Below, piece after piece: positions 37,997-49,169 of a stretch of DNA of 64,000 nt. The stretch is from Cupriavidus pauculus. Its GTDB lineage: Bacteria > Pseudomonadota > Gammaproteobacteria > Burkholderiales > Burkholderiaceae. The stretch lies in assembly GCF_008693385.1 (NCBI RefSeq), contig NZ_CP044065.1, forward strand, positions 2,108,001 through 2,172,000. Direction: 5' to 3'. The first letter of the stretch is position 1. Each line of letters opens with the position of its first letter. The translations under genes were made by a program, and so were the position numbers. The notes beneath the pieces are model-generated. The model was not told the origin of the DNA. It ran no database searches and saw only the letters and a program-made list of their open reading frames with translations.

Positions 37997-38647
37997 TTAG
38001 TTCTTGTTTGCGGTTGCCGCGGCATCCGCTTCCGCCCGGGCCTGGGCACCCTCCGCCGGCATGCTCACCATGCGGATACGATCGTTACGGCGCGTGCGCA
38101 GCTGGGCCGAGACGTCCTGGCCCTTCGCGTCCTTGCGGCGGCGCAGCGTCAGCGCGACGGCCGCGACGATTGCCACCAGCAGGATGATGCCGGCCACTTC
38201 GAATGCGTACACGTAGTCGGTGTAGATCAGCTTGCCCAGCGCGTGCGTGTTCGAATAGTTCGGGTCCTGCATGCCGGGCGCGACGACGGGCGTCGTGGTG
38301 CCGACGAAGTTGCGCACGAGCACGATCGCCATTTCCGCGATGATCAGCGCGCCGATCACCGAGGCCATCGGCACATAGGTCCAGAAATCTCGCCGCAGGT
38401 GCTCGATGTCGATATCGATCATCATCACCACGAACAGGAACAGCACCATCACGGCGCCCACATACACGAGCACGAGCAGGATCGCGAGGAACTCCGCCTT
38501 CAGCAGCATCCAGATGGCGGCCGCCGTGAAGAACGACAGTACGAGGAACAGTGCTGCGTGCACCGGATTCTTGGCCGTGATGACTTTCAGTGCGGAGAGC
38601 ACCAGCACCAGGGCAAAGACATAGAAGATGGTGGTCGTGAGTTCCAT
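37997..38647 (-). CDS. nuoJ: NADH-quinone oxidoreductase subunit J
   Basis: NuoJ (216 residues) is a five-helix membrane subunit next to NuoK/Nuo[21 protein letters not shown] and [20 protein letters not shown] (with the pi-bulge Gly) are typical. A C-terminal basic, Ala-rich tail of about 50 residues extends beyond the last helix. It is separated from nuoI by the longest gap between the nuoI-nuoN genes (148 bases). Confidence 0.96.
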   Translation of the reverse strand: MELTTTIFYVFALVLVLSALKVITAKNPVHAALFLVLSFFTAAAIWMLLKAEFLAILLVLVYVGAVMVLFLFVVMMIDIDIEHLRRDFWTYVPMASVIGALIIAEMAIVLVRNFVGTTTPVVAPGMQDPNYSNTHALGKLIYTDYVYAFEVAGIILLVAIVAAVALTLRRRKDAKGQDVSAQLRTRRNDRIRMVSMPAEGAQARAEADAAATANKN

Positions 38648-38737
38648 GGTCCGTGTCGGATACTTTCGGATACTTCGCCGCGCTTCGCGCAGGCCACCCC
38701 AGGGGTGTCCCGCCTTGCCGCGGCATCCTTCAGTTGG

Positions 38738-38761
38738 GCGCCCCGGTCATTGCCGGGGCGC
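38738..38761. repeat. Hairpin in the nuoI-nuoJ gap
   Basis: GCGCCCCGG and CCGGGGCGC, with a 6-base loop, form a perfect 9-bp stem. It is in the 148-base spacer between nuoI and nuoJ, with no T-tract after it on the minus strand. It could act as an mRNA stabiliser or processing site. Confidence 0.5.
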
Positions 38762-38795
38762 GCCGATTCGTAAAGCTAAAACCTGCGTATGACGC

Positions 38796-39287
38796 TTAGC
38801 GGTATTTCGCGTCGGCGGCCTTCGCGGCTGCGATCTGCGGCTCGTAGCGGTCGCCCACTGCCAGCAGCATGTCCTTCGTGAAGTACAGGTCGCCGCGCTT
38901 CTCGCCGTGGTACTCGAGCAGGTGGGTCTCGACGACCGCATCCACCGGGCACGCCTCTTCGCAGAAGCCGCAGAAAATGCACTTGGTCAGATCGATGTCG
39001 TAGCGCGTGGTACGGCGCGTGCCGTCGTTACGCACATCCGATTCGATCGTGATGGCCAGCGCCGGGCACACCGCTTCGCACAGCTTGCAGGCGATGCAGC
39101 GCTCTTCCCCGTTGGGGTAGCGGCGCAGCGCATGCAGGCCGCGGAAACGCGGCGAGATCGGCGTCTTCTCTTCGGGGAACTGGACGGTGACCTTGCGCGC
39201 GAAGAGATAGCGGCCAGTCAGCGCCATGCCCTTGAAGAGTTCCTTCAGGAGCAGGCTTGCGAAAAAGTCCTTGATCGTGGTCAGCAT
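38796..39287 (-). CDS. nuoI: NADH-quinone oxidoreductase subunit I
   Basis: NuoI (163 residues) carries clusters N6a and N6b, bound by [16 protein letters not shown] and [16 protein letters not shown]. It relays electrons to N2 in Nuo[14 protein letters not shown] precedes the first cluster, as in the family. Starts 17 bases after nuoH. Confidence 0.98.
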   Translation of the reverse strand: MLTTIKDFFASLLLKELFKGMALTGRYLFARKVTVQFPEEKTPISPRFRGLHALRRYPNGEERCIACKLCEAVCPALAITIESDVRNDGTRRTTRYDIDLTKCIFCGFCEEACPVDAVVETHLLEYHGEKRGDLYFTKDMLLAVGDRYEPQIAAAKAADAKYR

Positions 39288-39304
39288 GACAATTGCTTCC
39301 TAAT

Positions 39305-40369
39305 TCAGTGCCAGATGTTCCACGGCGACTTGATCCAGATCGCCACGATGATCAGCCAGCCCACCGTCAGCGGGATGAACACCTTCCAGCCCAGACGCAT
39401 GATCTGGTCATAGCGGTAGCGCGGGAACGAAGCGCGAATCCAGATGAACACGGACAACAGCAGGAAAACCTTGAACAGCAGCCAGAAGAAACCCGGGATT
39501 GCGTTCGTGATGAAGCTCGAGAACGGCGGCGCCCAGCCACCGAGGAACAGCAGCGCAGTCATCGTCGAGATGACGATCATGTTGATGTACTCGGCCAGGA
39601 AGAACAGCGCGAACGCCATGCCCGAGTATTCGATCATGTGACCGGCCACGATTTCCGACTCGCCTTCCACCACGTCGAACGGATGGCGGTTGGTTTCGGC
39701 CACGCCCGAGATGAAGTAGACGCCGAACATCGGCAGCAGCGGCAGCCAGTTCCACGACAGGATGTTGATGCCCATGTCCGCGAAGTAGCCGGTGTTCTGC
39801 CCGTTGACGATCGCGGACAGGTTCAGGCTGCCGGCCACCATCAGCACCGTGACGAGCGCGAAGCCCATCGCGATTTCGTACGACACCATCTGCGCCGCGG
39901 CGCGCATGGCGCCGATGAACGCGTACTTCGAGTTCGAGGCCCAGCCGGCCAGGATCACGCCGTAGACGCCGACCGAGCTGATCGCCATCACGTACAGCAG
40001 ACCGGCGTTCACGTCGGCCATCACCACTTCGGCCTGGAACGGCACTACCGCCCAGATCGCGACGGCCGGCATCAGCACCATCAGCGGCGCGATGATGTAC
40101 ATGCCGCGGCTGACCTGCGTCGGGAACATGACTTCCTTCAGCAGCAGCTTCAGCACGTCGGCGATCGGCTGCAGCAGGCCCAGCGGGCCCACGCGGTTCG
40201 GGCCCAGACGCACGTGCATCCAGCCGATCAGCTTGCGCTCCCACAGAATCAGGTAGGCCACGCACAGCAGCAGCGGCACCACGATGACCACGGCGCGAAT
40301 CAGGATCCACAGCGGCGTCCAGACGCTGCCGAAGATGGCGTGACCTTGCGAGGTAATCCAATCGATCAT
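39305..40369 (-). CDS. nuoH: NADH-quinone oxidoreductase subunit H
   Basis: NuoH (354 residues) forms the quinone-binding chamber with NuoB and Nuo[20 protein letters not shown] and [20 protein letters not shown] (acidic loop) are signature segments. About eight or nine hydrophobic helices are evident. It lies between nuoG and nuoI. Confidence 0.98.
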   Translation of the reverse strand: MIDWITSQGHAIFGSVWTPLWILIRAVVIVVPLLLCVAYLILWERKLIGWMHVRLGPNRVGPLGLLQPIADVLKLLLKEVMFPTQVSRGMYIIAPLMVLMPAVAIWAVVPFQAEVVMADVNAGLLYVMAISSVGVYGVILAGWASNSKYAFIGAMRAAAQMVSYEIAMGFALVTVLMVAGSLNLSAIVNGQNTGYFADMGINILSWNWLPLLPMFGVYFISGVAETNRHPFDVVEGESEIVAGHMIEYSGMAFALFFLAEYINMIVISTMTALLFLGGWAPPFSSFITNAIPGFFWLLFKVFLLLSVFIWIRASFPRYRYDQIMRLGWKVFIPLTVGWLIIVAIWIKSPWNIWH

Positions 40370-40395
40370 GTTGCGTTCTCGCTCTTCTTATTCGC

Positions 40396-42777
40396 TTAGG
40401 CGGTGACCGCCGCGGCCTGCTGGCCCGCGGACAGATCGATTGCCTTCTCTACCGTGACCGTGCCGAACAGCGCGCCGAGGCTCGCCGCCGCGGTCGTCGC
40501 GGCCGACACGCGCACCGTGTTCGCCGGCAGCGTGTTCTCCAGCGCGGCGGGCAGCACCACGCTGCCACCGTCCTGCGTCACGCGCACGGGGTCGCCCACC
40601 TGCACGCCCAGCTTGTCGAACAGATCCGACGACAGGCCCACCTGCATCGCGCGGCGCGCGGCAGCGGTCAGCTGCAGCGAGTCGGCACGGCGCACGATCG
40701 GGTCGGCGTGATAGATGGGCACGTCGGCGATGCGCTCGACGGCGCCGGCTGCGGCAGCCGTCACCTTGATCGGTGCATCGGTCGTGTTGTTCAGCGTCGG
40801 CGCGATGGCCTTGGCCAGCGCCTCTTCACGCACGGCCTCGGCCGTATCGAAGTCGAAGCCCGCCACGTCCAGCATGTTGCCCAGCACGCGCAGCACCTTC
40901 CACGCCGGACGCGACTCGCCGAGCGCGCGCACCACGCCGTTGAAGCTCTGTGCCGTGCCTTCGGCGTTCACGAACGTACCGGCCGTTTCGGTGAACGGCG
41001 CCACCGGCAGGATCACGTCCGCGTATTGCAGCGCGGCGTCCGAGCGGAATGCCGACAGCACGACGACGGTACCGGCCTGGCCTAGCGCGGCCAGGGCCTT
41101 GCGCGGATCGGCGGTATCGAATTCGGGTTCGGCGTTCAGCACGACGTATGCCTTGCGCGGCGCGTCGAACATGGCCTGTGCGTTGGCACCGCCCTGTTGC
41201 GGCAGCGCGCCGGCCACGTAACCGCCGACCGTGTTGGCCGCCTCGGTCAGGAAGCCCAGCGTCGCCGACGTTTCCGTGGCGATCCACTGCGCCAGCGCAT
41301 GCAGCGTCGAGAATTGCGGGTGACGCACGGCCTCGTTGCCGAGGAACACCGCGCGGCGTTCGCCGGACAGCAGCGCGTCGGCAATCTTCTTCGCGGCGTC
41401 GTTTGCCGATCCGTCGGCCTCGAAGCCAGCCGTACCGGCCGGTGCGGCCACGCCCTTGGCGGCGGCGATCGCATTGGCGATGCCGGCCAGCGCGGCGGTC
41501 CAGCCCGACGGGGCCACGTCCACGCGTGCGGCCAGCGGCATCAGCAGGTCTTCACCGCCGGCGCCGAGGACGGCCACGCGGGCGCCCTTCTTGCCAGCCT
41601 GGCGCAGACGCGCGGCCAGCAGCGGATGATCCTTGCGCAGCGAGGAGCCGATCACGAGCACGCGTTGCAGCGCGGACACGTCGGCCACCGGCAGGCCCAG
41701 CCACGGCGTGCCGCCGAGCTTGGCCGAGAAATCGGTCTGGCGCAGACGGAAGTCGACGTTGTCGCTGCCGATGCCGCGCATGAACTTGCCCAGCAGATAC
41801 AGTTCCTCGAGCGTGCTGTGCGGGCTCGCCAGCGCGGCGATCTGGTCCGCGCCATGGTCGCGCTTGATGCTGGCCAGGCCATTCGCCACGTATTCGAGCG
41901 CGGTCTGCCAGTCGGTCTCCATCCACTGGCCGCCCTGCTTCAGCAGCGGACGGGTCAGACGGTCCTGGCTGTTCAGGCCTTCGTACGAGAAACGGTCCTT
42001 GTCCGAGATCCAGCACTCGTTGACGTCTTCGTTCTCGAGCGGCAGCACGCGCATCACGCGCTGGTTCTTGGTCTGCACGACCAGGTTCGCGCCCAGGCCG
42101 TCGTGCGGCGACACCGACTTGCGGCGTGCGAGCTCCCACGTACGGGCCGAGTAGCGGAACGGCTTGCTGGTCAGCGCGCCGACCGGGCACAGGTCGATCA
42201 TGTTGCCTGACAGTTCCGAGTCAACGGTCTGGCCCACGAACGTCGTGATTTCCGAGTGCTCGCCGCGGTTCAGCATGCCGAGCTCCATCACGCCGGCCAC
42301 TTCCTGGCCAAAGCGGACGCAGCGCGTGCAGTGGATGCAGCGCGTCATCTCTTCCATGGAGATCAGCGGGCCCACGTTCTTGTGGAACACCACGCGCTTC
42401 TCTTCCTTGTAGCGCGACTCCGATGCACCGTAGCCCACGGCCAGATCCTGCAGCTGGCATTCGCCGCCCTGATCGCAGATCGGGCAGTCGAGCGGGTGGT
42501 TGATCAGCAGGAATTCCATCACGGACTTCTGCGCCTTGACGGCCTTCTCGGAGTTCGTGAAGACCTTCATGCCCGGGGTCACCGGCGTGGCGCACGCGGG
42601 CAGCGCCTTAGGCGCCTTTTCCACTTCGACCAGGCACATGCGGCAGTTCGCCGCGATGGACAGCTTGCGGTGGTAGCAGAAGTGCGGGATGTACGTGCCC
42701 AGCTTGCGGGCGGCTTCCATCACGAGGCTGCCTTCCGCAACCTCTACCTTCTTGCCATCGATCTCGAGTTCAACCAT
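40396..42777 (-). CDS. nuoG: NADH-quinone oxidoreductase subunit G
   Basis: NuoG (793 residues) is the large peripheral-arm subunit. A 2Fe-2S domain (FCYHRKLSIAANCRMCLVEV) is followed by CPICDQGGECQLQD and the 4Fe-4S site CIHCTRCVRFGQEV. The rest is a molybdopterin-oxidoreductase-like domain without cofactor. The extra N7 cluster cysteines of the E. coli type were not obvious. Length is typical of betaproteobacteria. Confidence 0.97.
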   Translation of the reverse strand: MVELEIDGKKVEVAEGSLVMEAARKLGTYIPHFCYHRKLSIAANCRMCLVEVEKAPKALPACATPVTPGMKVFTNSEKAVKAQKSVMEFLLINHPLDCPICDQGGECQLQDLAVGYGASESRYKEEKRVVFHKNVGPLISMEEMTRCIHCTRCVRFGQEVAGVMELGMLNRGEHSEITTFVGQTVDSELSGNMIDLCPVGALTSKPFRYSARTWELARRKSVSPHDGLGANLVVQTKNQRVMRVLPLENEDVNECWISDKDRFSYEGLNSQDRLTRPLLKQGGQWMETDWQTALEYVANGLASIKRDHGADQIAALASPHSTLEELYLLGKFMRGIGSDNVDFRLRQTDFSAKLGGTPWLGLPVADVSALQRVLVIGSSLRKDHPLLAARLRQAGKKGARVAVLGAGGEDLLMPLAARVDVAPSGWTAALAGIANAIAAAKGVAAPAGTAGFEADGSANDAAKKIADALLSGERRAVFLGNEAVRHPQFSTLHALAQWIATETSATLGFLTEAANTVGGYVAGALPQQGGANAQAMFDAPRKAYVVLNAEPEFDTADPRKALAALGQAGTVVVLSAFRSDAALQYADVILPVAPFTETAGTFVNAEGTAQSFNGVVRALGESRPAWKVLRVLGNMLDVAGFDFDTAEAVREEALAKAIAPTLNNTTDAPIKVTAAAAGAVERIADVPIYHADPIVRRADSLQLTAAARRAMQVGLSSDLFDKLGVQVGDPVRVTQDGGSVVLPAALENTLPANTVRVSAATTAAASLGALFGTVTVEKAIDLSAGQQAAAVTA

Positions 42778-42789
42778 GTTCTGCCACGC

Positions 42790-44094
42790 TTAGGAGTGGG
42801 CCGGGTGGGCCGGGACCATGCACTGCTTGTGTTCGACGTGATATTCGAACTCTTTCCAGTAGTGCTTGAGCATGCCGCGCACCGGCATCGCCGCCGCATC
42901 GCCGAGCGCGCAAATCGTGCGGCCCATGATGTTTTCGGCAACGTTGTTGAGCAGGTCCAGGTCTTCCTGGCGGCCTTCTCCGTGTTCAATACGATTGACC
43001 ATGCGATAGAGCCAGCCGGTGCCTTCACGGCACGGCGTGCACTGGCCGCACGACTCTTCAAAATAGAAATACGACAGGCGCAGCAGCGAACGCACCATGC
43101 AGCGCGTCTCGTCCATGACGATCACGGCGCCCGAGCCCAGCATCGAGCCGGCCTTGGCGATCGAGTCGTAATCCATGTCCGTCGCCATCATCATGTCGCC
43201 CGGCACCACGGGTGCCGACGAGCCGCCGGGAATCACGGCCTTGATGCGCTTGCCGCCGCGCATGCCGCCGGCGAGCTCGAGCAGCGTCGCGAACGGCGTG
43301 CCCAGCGGAATCTCGTAGTTGCCCGGGCGCTCGATGTCGCCGGAGATCGAGAAGATCTTGGAGCCGCCGTTGTTCGGCTTGCCCATCTTCAGGTAGTTCT
43401 CCGGGCCGATCTCGAGCAGGAACGGCACCGCCGCGAACGTCTCGGTGTTGTTGATCGTCGTCGGCTTGCCATACAGGCCGAAGCTCGCCGGGAAAGGCGG
43501 CTTGAAGCGCGGCTGGCCCTTCTTGCCTTCGAGCGACTCCAGCAGCGCGGTCTCTTCGCCGCAGATGTACGCGCCATAGCCATGGTGCGCATGCAGCTGG
43601 AAGTTGAAGCCCGAGCCGAGGATGTTGTCGCCGAGGAAACCGGCGGCGCGCGCTTCTTCCAGCGCTTCCTCGAAGATCTTGTACTCGTTCCAGATCTCGC
43701 CGTGGATGTAGTTGTACCCCACGGTGATACCCATCGCATACGCGCCGATGGCCATGCCTTCGATCAGCGAATGCGGGTTGTAGCGGATGATGTCGCGGTC
43801 CTTGAACGTACCGGGCTCGCCCTCGTCGGTATTGCAGACCAGGTACTTCTGGCCGGGGAACTGACGCGGCATGAAGCTCCACTTCAGGCCGGTCGGGAAG
43901 CCCGCGCCGCCACGGCCGCGCAGACCCGACGCCTTCACGTCGGCAATCACCTGCTCCGGCGGAATCTTCTCGGTCAGGATGCGGCGCAGCTGCTTGTAGC
44001 CGCCACGCTTGACGTAGTCCTCGAGGTGCCAGTTCTTGCCGTCCAGGCCAGCCAGGATCAGCGGCTTGATGTGACGGTCGTGCAGACTAGTCAT
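42790..44094 (-). CDS. nuoF: NADH-quinone oxidoreductase subunit F
   Basis: NuoF (434 residues) binds NADH and FMN and the N3 4Fe-4S cluster. [19 protein letters not shown] is the FMN/NADH loop, and [16 protein letters not shown] holds the cluster cysteines. The ATG at 44094 is one base beyond the nuoE stop; the upstream extension of the frame is non-homologous. Confidence 0.98.
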   Translation of the reverse strand: MTSLHDRHIKPLILAGLDGKNWHLEDYVKRGGYKQLRRILTEKIPPEQVIADVKASGLRGRGGAGFPTGLKWSFMPRQFPGQKYLVCNTDEGEPGTFKDRDIIRYNPHSLIEGMAIGAYAMGITVGYNYIHGEIWNEYKIFEEALEEARAAGFLGDNILGSGFNFQLHAHHGYGAYICGEETALLESLEGKKGQPRFKPPFPASFGLYGKPTTINNTETFAAVPFLLEIGPENYLKMGKPNNGGSKIFSISGDIERPGNYEIPLGTPFATLLELAGGMRGGKRIKAVIPGGSSAPVVPGDMMMATDMDYDSIAKAGSMLGSGAVIVMDETRCMVRSLLRLSYFYFEESCGQCTPCREGTGWLYRMVNRIEHGEGRQEDLDLLNNVAENIMGRTICALGDAAAMPVRGMLKHYWKEFEYHVEHKQCMVPAHPAHS

Positions 44095-44095
44095 A

Positions 44096-44602
44096 TTACT
44101 TGCCCCCCTTGGCAGCGGCCTCGGCACGCAGTTCCTCGATCAGTGCGTCGAGCTTGTCGTTGCTCATGAAGCTGCACATGCGGGTGTTGTTGACGATGGC
44201 CACCGGCGCGTCGCCGCAGGCGCCCATGCACTCGCCTTCCTTCAGCGTGAAGCAGCCGTCCGCGGTGGTTTCGTTGTAGTCGATGCCAAGCTTCTGCTTG
44301 AGGTAGTCGCCCGCGCGTTCGCCGCCCGACAGCGCGCACGGCAGGTTCGTGCAGACCGTGAGCTTGTACTTGCCCACCGGCTTGGTGTCGTACATGTTGT
44401 AGAACGTCGCCACCTCTTCCACCCACACGGGCGGCATCTCGAGGTAGCTCGCGACGAACTGCATGACTTCGGGGGAAACCCAACCCACCTCGCCCTGTGC
44501 AACGGCGAGTGCCGCCATCACGGCCGACTGTTTCTGGTCGGTCGGATACTTCGCGATCGCGCGATCGATTTCCTTGAGAGCTTCTGCTGATAGCATGGTC
44601 AT
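44096..44602 (-). CDS. nuoE: NADH-quinone oxidoreductase subunit E
   Basis: NuoE (168 residues) carries the N1a 2Fe-2S cluster in a thioredoxin-like fold. The ligands are in [10 protein letters not shown] and [11 protein letters not shown]. The start is one of two ATGs, 44602 or 44596; the first is used here. The frame upstream of them is open but not NuoE-like. Confidence 0.95.
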   Translation of the reverse strand: MTMLSAEALKEIDRAIAKYPTDQKQSAVMAALAVAQGEVGWVSPEVMQFVASYLEMPPVWVEEVATFYNMYDTKPVGKYKLTVCTNLPCALSGGERAGDYLKQKLGIDYNETTADGCFTLKEGECMGACGDAPVAIVNNTRMCSFMSNDKLDALIEELRAEAAAKGGK

Positions 44603-44731
44603 TGCAGTAAAACGGCGAACGCCACGTGACATTCCACGCGGCACGTCCGCTGGTTTGCAGCCGTCGCTGCCTTGTTCCGCCAGTTGGCCGCCGTCATGCC
44701 CGGATCGTCGTCCGGGCAACGGCCCATATCC

Positions 44732-45985
44732 TTAGCGGTCGATCTCGCCGAACACGATGTCCTGCGTGCCGATGATCGTGACCGCGTCCGCAATCATGTG
44801 CCCCTTGGCCATTTCGTCGAGGGCCGCGAGGTGAGCAAAGCCGGGCGCGCGGATCTTCAGGCGGTACGGCTTGTTCGCGCCGTCCGAGATCGCATAGATA
44901 CCAAACTCGCCCTTCGGATGTTCCACGGCCGCGTAGGCTTCGCCCGGCGGCACATGGATACCTTCGGTGAAGAGCTTGAAATGGTGAATCAGCTCTTCCA
45001 TGTTCGACTTCATGTCCACGCGCGACGGCGGTGCCACCTTGTGGTTCTCGGTGATGACCGGACCCGGGTTGCGGCGCAGCCAGTCCACGCACTGCTTGAT
45101 GATGCGGTTCGACTGGCGCATTTCTTCCACGCGCACGAGATATCGCGCGTAGCAGTCGCCGCCAACGCCAACCGGCACATCGAAGTCGACCTTGTCGTAC
45201 ACCTCGTAGGGCTGCTTCTTGCGCAGATCCCACTCGATACCCGAACCGCGCAGCATCGGACCGGTAAAGCCCATCTGCAGCGCGCGCTCCGGGCTCACGA
45301 CGCCCACGTCCACCAGGCGCTGCTTCCAGATACGGTTATCGGTCAGCAGCGTCTCGTATTCATCGACGTAGGTCGGGAAACGGTTCGTGAAGTCCTCGAT
45401 GAAGTCCAGCAGCGAGCCCGAACGCGCTTCGTTCATCGCCTTGATGGCGCGCTCGTTGTGGATCTTCGACGCACGGTATTGCGGCATCGTGTCCGGCAGG
45501 TCGCGATAGACGCCGCCCGGACGGTAGTAGGCCGCGTGCATGCGCGCGCCCGACACCGCCTCGTACATGTCGAACATGTCCTCGCGCTCGCGGAACGCGT
45601 ACAGGAACACCGCCATCGCCCCCACGTCCAGCGCGTGGGCGCCGATCCACATCAGGTGGTTCAGCAGGCGGGTGATCTCGTCGAACATCACGCGGATGTA
45701 CTGCGCGCGGATCGGCACTTCGATGCCGAGCATCCGCTCGATCGCCATCACGTAGGCATGCTCGTTGACCATCATCGACACGTAGTCGAGACGATCCATG
45801 TACGGCACGCTCTGAATCCAGGTCTTCTGTTCCGCCAGCTTCTCGGTGGCACGGTGCAGCAGGCCGATATGGGGGTCGGCGCGCTGGATCACTTCGCCGT
45901 CCAGCTCAAGCACCAGACGCAGCACGCCGTGCGCTGCAGGGTGTTGGGGACCGAAGTTGAGGGTGTAGTTCTTGATATCTGCCAT
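44732..45985 (-). CDS. nuoD: NADH-quinone oxidoreductase subunit D
   Basis: NuoD (417 residues) is the 49-kDa-type subunit forming the quinone site with Nuo[21 protein letters not shown] at the start and [19 protein letters not shown] are diagnostic. It is a separate gene from nuoC, unlike the fused NuoCD of E. coli. Confidence 0.98.
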   Translation of the reverse strand: MADIKNYTLNFGPQHPAAHGVLRLVLELDGEVIQRADPHIGLLHRATEKLAEQKTWIQSVPYMDRLDYVSMMVNEHAYVMAIERMLGIEVPIRAQYIRVMFDEITRLLNHLMWIGAHALDVGAMAVFLYAFREREDMFDMYEAVSGARMHAAYYRPGGVYRDLPDTMPQYRASKIHNERAIKAMNEARSGSLLDFIEDFTNRFPTYVDEYETLLTDNRIWKQRLVDVGVVSPERALQMGFTGPMLRGSGIEWDLRKKQPYEVYDKVDFDVPVGVGGDCYARYLVRVEEMRQSNRIIKQCVDWLRRNPGPVITENHKVAPPSRVDMKSNMEELIHHFKLFTEGIHVPPGEAYAAVEHPKGEFGIYAISDGANKPYRLKIRAPGFAHLAALDEMAKGHMIADAVTIIGTQDIVFGEIDR

Positions 45986-45992
45986 GGCGCTC

Positions 45993-46592
45993 TTAGTGCT
46001 GCGTGCCGCCGTAGTTTTCCTCGCGAATCACGCGTGGCGTGATTTCGCGCGGCTCGATCGTCACCGGCTGGTAGATGACCCGCTTCTGCTCCGGGTCGTA
46101 GCGCATCTCGACGTAGCCGGAAACCGGGAAATCCTTGCGGAACGGGTGGCCGACGAAACCGTAGTCGGTCAGCAGGCGACGCAGGTCCGGATGCCCTTCG
46201 AACACGATGCCGTAGAAGTCGAACGCTTCGCGTTCGAACCAGTTCACCGAGTTCCACACGTCGATCACCGACGCCAGCACGGGCAGGTCGTCGTCGGGCG
46301 CGAACACGCGCACGCGCAGACGCCAGTTGTGCGTCACGGACAGCAGGTGCGAGACCGCGGCGAAACGGGGGCCATCCCACGTGCCTTCGGCGTAATCGGA
46401 ATAATCCACGCCGGCGAGGTCGATCAGCTGTTCGAAGCGCAGCGACGGATCGTCGCGCAGCAGCTGGGCGGTTTCGAGATAATCGGCGGCCTTCACGATC
46501 AGCGTCAGTTCGCCGAGGGTTTCGGTCAGCGATTGCACGCGCTTGCCGAGAACCTTCTCGAGCGCGGCCTTCAGAGTGTCGAGCGTCGCCAT
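45993..46592 (-). CDS. nuoC: NADH-quinone oxidoreductase subunit C
   Basis: NuoC (199 residues) is the 30-kDa-type subunit. [20 protein letters not shown] and [20 protein letters not shown] are the family signature. It sits between nuoB and nuoD with gaps of two and seven bases. Confidence 0.98.
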   Translation of the reverse strand: MATLDTLKAALEKVLGKRVQSLTETLGELTLIVKAADYLETAQLLRDDPSLRFEQLIDLAGVDYSDYAEGTWDGPRFAAVSHLLSVTHNWRLRVRVFAPDDDLPVLASVIDVWNSVNWFEREAFDFYGIVFEGHPDLRRLLTDYGFVGHPFRKDFPVSGYVEMRYDPEQKRVIYQPVTIEPREITPRVIREENYGGTQH

Positions 46593-46594
46593 TG

Positions 46595-47077
46595 TCAGCC
46601 CTTGCGCGCGATGGTGTTGGTGCGGCGAATCTTGTTCTGGAGCTGGATCACGCCGTAAATCAGCGCTTCCGCCGTCGGCGGGCAGCCCGGAACGTAGATA
46701 TCGACCGGCACGATGCGGTCACAACCACGCACTACCGAATACGAGTAGTGGTAGTAGCCGCCGCCATTGGCGCACGAGCCCATCGAGATCACCCAGCGCG
46801 GCTCGGCCATCTGGTCGTAGACCTTGCGCAGCGCGGGCGCCATCTTGTTGCACAGCGTGCCGGCGACGATCATCACGTCCGATTGTCGGGGCGACGGGCG
46901 GAAGACCACGCCGAAACGGTCGAGGTCATAGCGCGCGGCGCCGGCATGCATCATTTCCACGGCACAGCAGGCCAGGCCAAACGTCATCGGCCACAGCGAG
47001 CCCGTGCGGGTCCAGTTGATCAGCTTGTCAGCGGTCGTCGTGACAAAGCCTTCGTTGAGAACGCCTTCGATTGCCAT
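46595..47077 (-). CDS. nuoB: NADH-quinone oxidoreductase subunit B
   Basis: NuoB (160 residues) holds the terminal N2 4Fe-4S cluster. The tandem cysteines are in [12 protein letters not shown], with the others in [12 protein letters not shown] and [11 protein letters not shown]. Start and length are normal. Confidence 0.98.
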   Translation of the reverse strand: MAIEGVLNEGFVTTTADKLINWTRTGSLWPMTFGLACCAVEMMHAGAARYDLDRFGVVFRPSPRQSDVMIVAGTLCNKMAPALRKVYDQMAEPRWVISMGSCANGGGYYHYSYSVVRGCDRIVPVDIYVPGCPPTAEALIYGVIQLQNKIRRTNTIARKG

Positions 47078-47083
47078 TTCACA

Positions 47084-47443
47084 TCACTCCCAATCGAGCG
47101 CGCCCTTTTTCCAGATGTAGACGAAGCCCACGATGAATTCCAGCAGAAACACGCCCATCGCGAAGAACCCGGGCCAGCCGATGTCCTTGAGGGCAACGCC
47201 CCACGGAAACAGGAAAGCCGTTTCGAGATCGAACAGGATGAACAGGATGGCGATGAGGTAGTAGCGCACGTCGAACTTCATGCGCGCATCCTCGAATGCT
47301 TCGAAGCCGCACTCGTATGGCGACAGCTTCGCGGGATCAGGCTTGTTGGGACCGAGTATCCGACCGATGGACATCAGTGCCAAACCGAGCACGACACCAA
47401 AGAGGATGAAGATGAGGACGGGGAAGTAGGCTTCGAGAGTCAA
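47084..47443 (-). CDS. nuoA: NADH-quinone oxidoreductase subunit A
   Basis: NuoA (119 residues, three helices) is the first gene of the 14-gene nuo operon. [20 protein letters not shown] is the TM1-2 loop signature. The protein must start at TTG 47443 ([13 protein letters not shown]) to give the family length; no ATG is available there and the upstream frame is not homologous. A TTG start may hold NuoA synthesis down. Confidence 0.93.
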   Translation of the reverse strand: MTLEAYFPVLIFILFGVVLGLALMSIGRILGPNKPDPAKLSPYECGFEAFEDARMKFDVRYYLIAILFILFDLETAFLFPWGVALKDIGWPGFFAMGVFLLEFIVGFVYIWKKGALDWE

Positions 47444-47686
47444 GGTACGGCCAGCCTTATCTGGAATGTTGTCAACAGCACCAGCTGAAGCGGCGTCCTG
47501 TTGCCCACCCCAAGCGCCATTCCGTACGAAATTACGGCGCCGCCTTGCGGACTGCCGGAGCCCTCTGTGGATTATCGGTCCGGATACTACGTTTCTTGAA
47601 GCCATTCCTGAAGAATGACTGTCCAGAAAACGTTCTTAACGTACCCGGCGCCCTGCTTCCACTTCGAGGACTCCGATCAAGTTGTT

Positions 47687-47771
47687 TGGTGCCGACGGCG
47701 AGACTCGAACTCGCACAGCTTTCGCCACTACCCCCTCAAGATAGCGTGTCTACCAATTTCACCACGTCGGC
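47687..47771 (-). tRNA. tRNA-Leu (anticodon GAG)
   Basis: On the minus strand GCCGACG (5') and CGTCGGC form a perfect 7-bp acceptor stem, followed by discriminator A and an encoded CCA. The anticodon stem CTATC/GGTAG encloses the loop TTGAGGG, with GAG at 34-36, reading CUC/CUU. The T-arm has GTTCGAGTC. A long variable arm fits tRNA-Leu. It lies between secG and nuoA. Confidence 0.97.
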
Positions 47772-47959
47772 TGGGGGAGAAACAATATTGCCTGGCGCCG
47801 GGTTTTTACACCCTCCGGTTCCCATGCAAGAGCGTTTTTCTCTTGCCTGGTTCCCGTCGCTGGGGAATCGTTTCAAGCCTTGCATTCTATCCCAAGTTTC
47901 CTGATTTGTTCAATGCACAACTGCAAATTTAATCAGGAATCTTCGAAAGAGCAGGCCAA

Positions 47960-48334
47960 TTATTTCGGAACAGCAGGTGCGGCGGGCACGGACGATGCGC
48001 CCGAAGCCGCTGCGGCAGGTGCGGAGGCCGATGCGGCCGGCGCGCTTGCAACCGGTGCCTGGCTCGCGCCCATCACGCCCAGCGAGGTCTGCGGCTTGTA
48101 GTTGCCAAGCAGCGTCAGACCCAGCGTGCAGACGAAGAACAGCGACGCCAGCACCGCGGTGGTACGCGACAGGAAGTTCGCGGAGCCCGTGGCCCCGAAC
48201 AGACTGCCCGAGGCGCCCGAGCCGAACGCCGCACCGACGTCCGCGCCCTTGCCATGCTGCAGCAGCACCAGGCCGATCACGCCGAGTGCCGACAGGACCT
48301 GCACCAGTACTAACAATGTCTTGAAGATTGCCAT
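47960..48334 (-). CDS. secG: Protein translocase subunit SecG
   Basis: SecG (124 residues) is the small two-helix subunit of SecYEG. LVLVQVLSALGVIGLVLLQH and GKGADVGAAFGSGASGSLFG are family-typical, and the second helix follows SRTTAVLASLFFVCTL. A long Ala/Ser/Pro tail ends the protein. It is in the conserved tpiA-secG-tRNA-Leu-nuo order. Confidence 0.96.
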   Translation of the reverse strand: MAIFKTLLVLVQVLSALGVIGLVLLQHGKGADVGAAFGSGASGSLFGATGSANFLSRTTAVLASLFFVCTLGLTLLGNYKPQTSLGVMGASQAPVASAPAASASAPAAAASGASSVPAAPAVPK

Positions 48335-48380
48335 GTGATTACATTCGTTCGCTTGCCTGATCCATCCATGCGTTCGGCAC

Positions 48381-49118
48381 TCAGGCGTTGCCGATCGCCA
48401 AGAAATCTTCCGCCTTCAACGAAGCGCCACCAATCAGGCCTCCGTCGATATCGGACATCGAAAACAGTTCGGCCGCATTATCGGGCTTCACGCTGCCGCC
48501 GTACAGAATCTGCATCCGCGCGGCCACATCGGCCGAAGCCGCCGCCACCTGCTTGCGCAGATACGCGTGCACGGCCTGTGCCTGCTCGCTCGTCGCGGTC
48601 TTGCCGGTACCGATGGCCCAGACGGGCTCATAGGCCAGCACGATCCGACCCAGCTGCTCGATAGAGAGCGCCTCCACCACGGCGGCCAGCTGACGCCCCA
48701 CCACGGTTTCCGTCTCGCCCGCCTCGCGCTGCGCGAGCGTCTCGCCCACGCAGACCACGGGAGTGAGCCCCGACTCCAGCGCGCGCAGCGCCTTGGTCGC
48801 GACGGTCGCATCGGTTTCGCCATGATAGGAGCGGCGCTCCGAGTGACCCACGAGCACGTAGGCGCAACCGAATTCCGCGAGCATCGGCGCGGCCACTTCA
48901 CCGGTGAACGCCCCGCGCACTTCCGCGGACACGTCCTGGGCACCCCATCCGATCGCCGTGCCGGCCAGCGTGGCCTGGCACTGTGCCAGATACGGGAACG
49001 GTGCGCACACCGCGAGACGCGCCCGGGCCGGTGCCGCCTTGATACCGTCCAGCAGTGCCGCGTTGGCGGCGAGGCTGCCGTGCATCTTCCAGTTACCGAT
49101 GACCAGCTTTTGTCTCAC
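48381..49118 (-). CDS. tpiA: Triosephosphate isomerase
   Basis: TpiA (245 residues) interconverts dihydroxyacetone phosphate and glyceraldehyde 3-phosphate. Catalytic segments are NWKMHGS (Lys), VLVGHSERR (His) and [16 protein letters not shown] (Glu and the flexible loop). It starts 51 bases after the oxidoreductase gene stop. Confidence 0.98.
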   Translation of the reverse strand: MRQKLVIGNWKMHGSLAANAALLDGIKAAPARARLAVCAPFPYLAQCQATLAGTAIGWGAQDVSAEVRGAFTGEVAAPMLAEFGCAYVLVGHSERRSYHGETDATVATKALRALESGLTPVVCVGETLAQREAGETETVVGRQLAAVVEALSIEQLGRIVLAYEPVWAIGTGKTATSEQAQAVHAYLRKQVAAASADVAARMQILYGGSVKPDNAAELFSMSDIDGGLIGGASLKAEDFLAIGNA

Positions 49119-49169
49119 GGGGTCCCCTCTCGATCAAAAACCCGCTATTGTAGCGCGCGCCCCGGCCAT

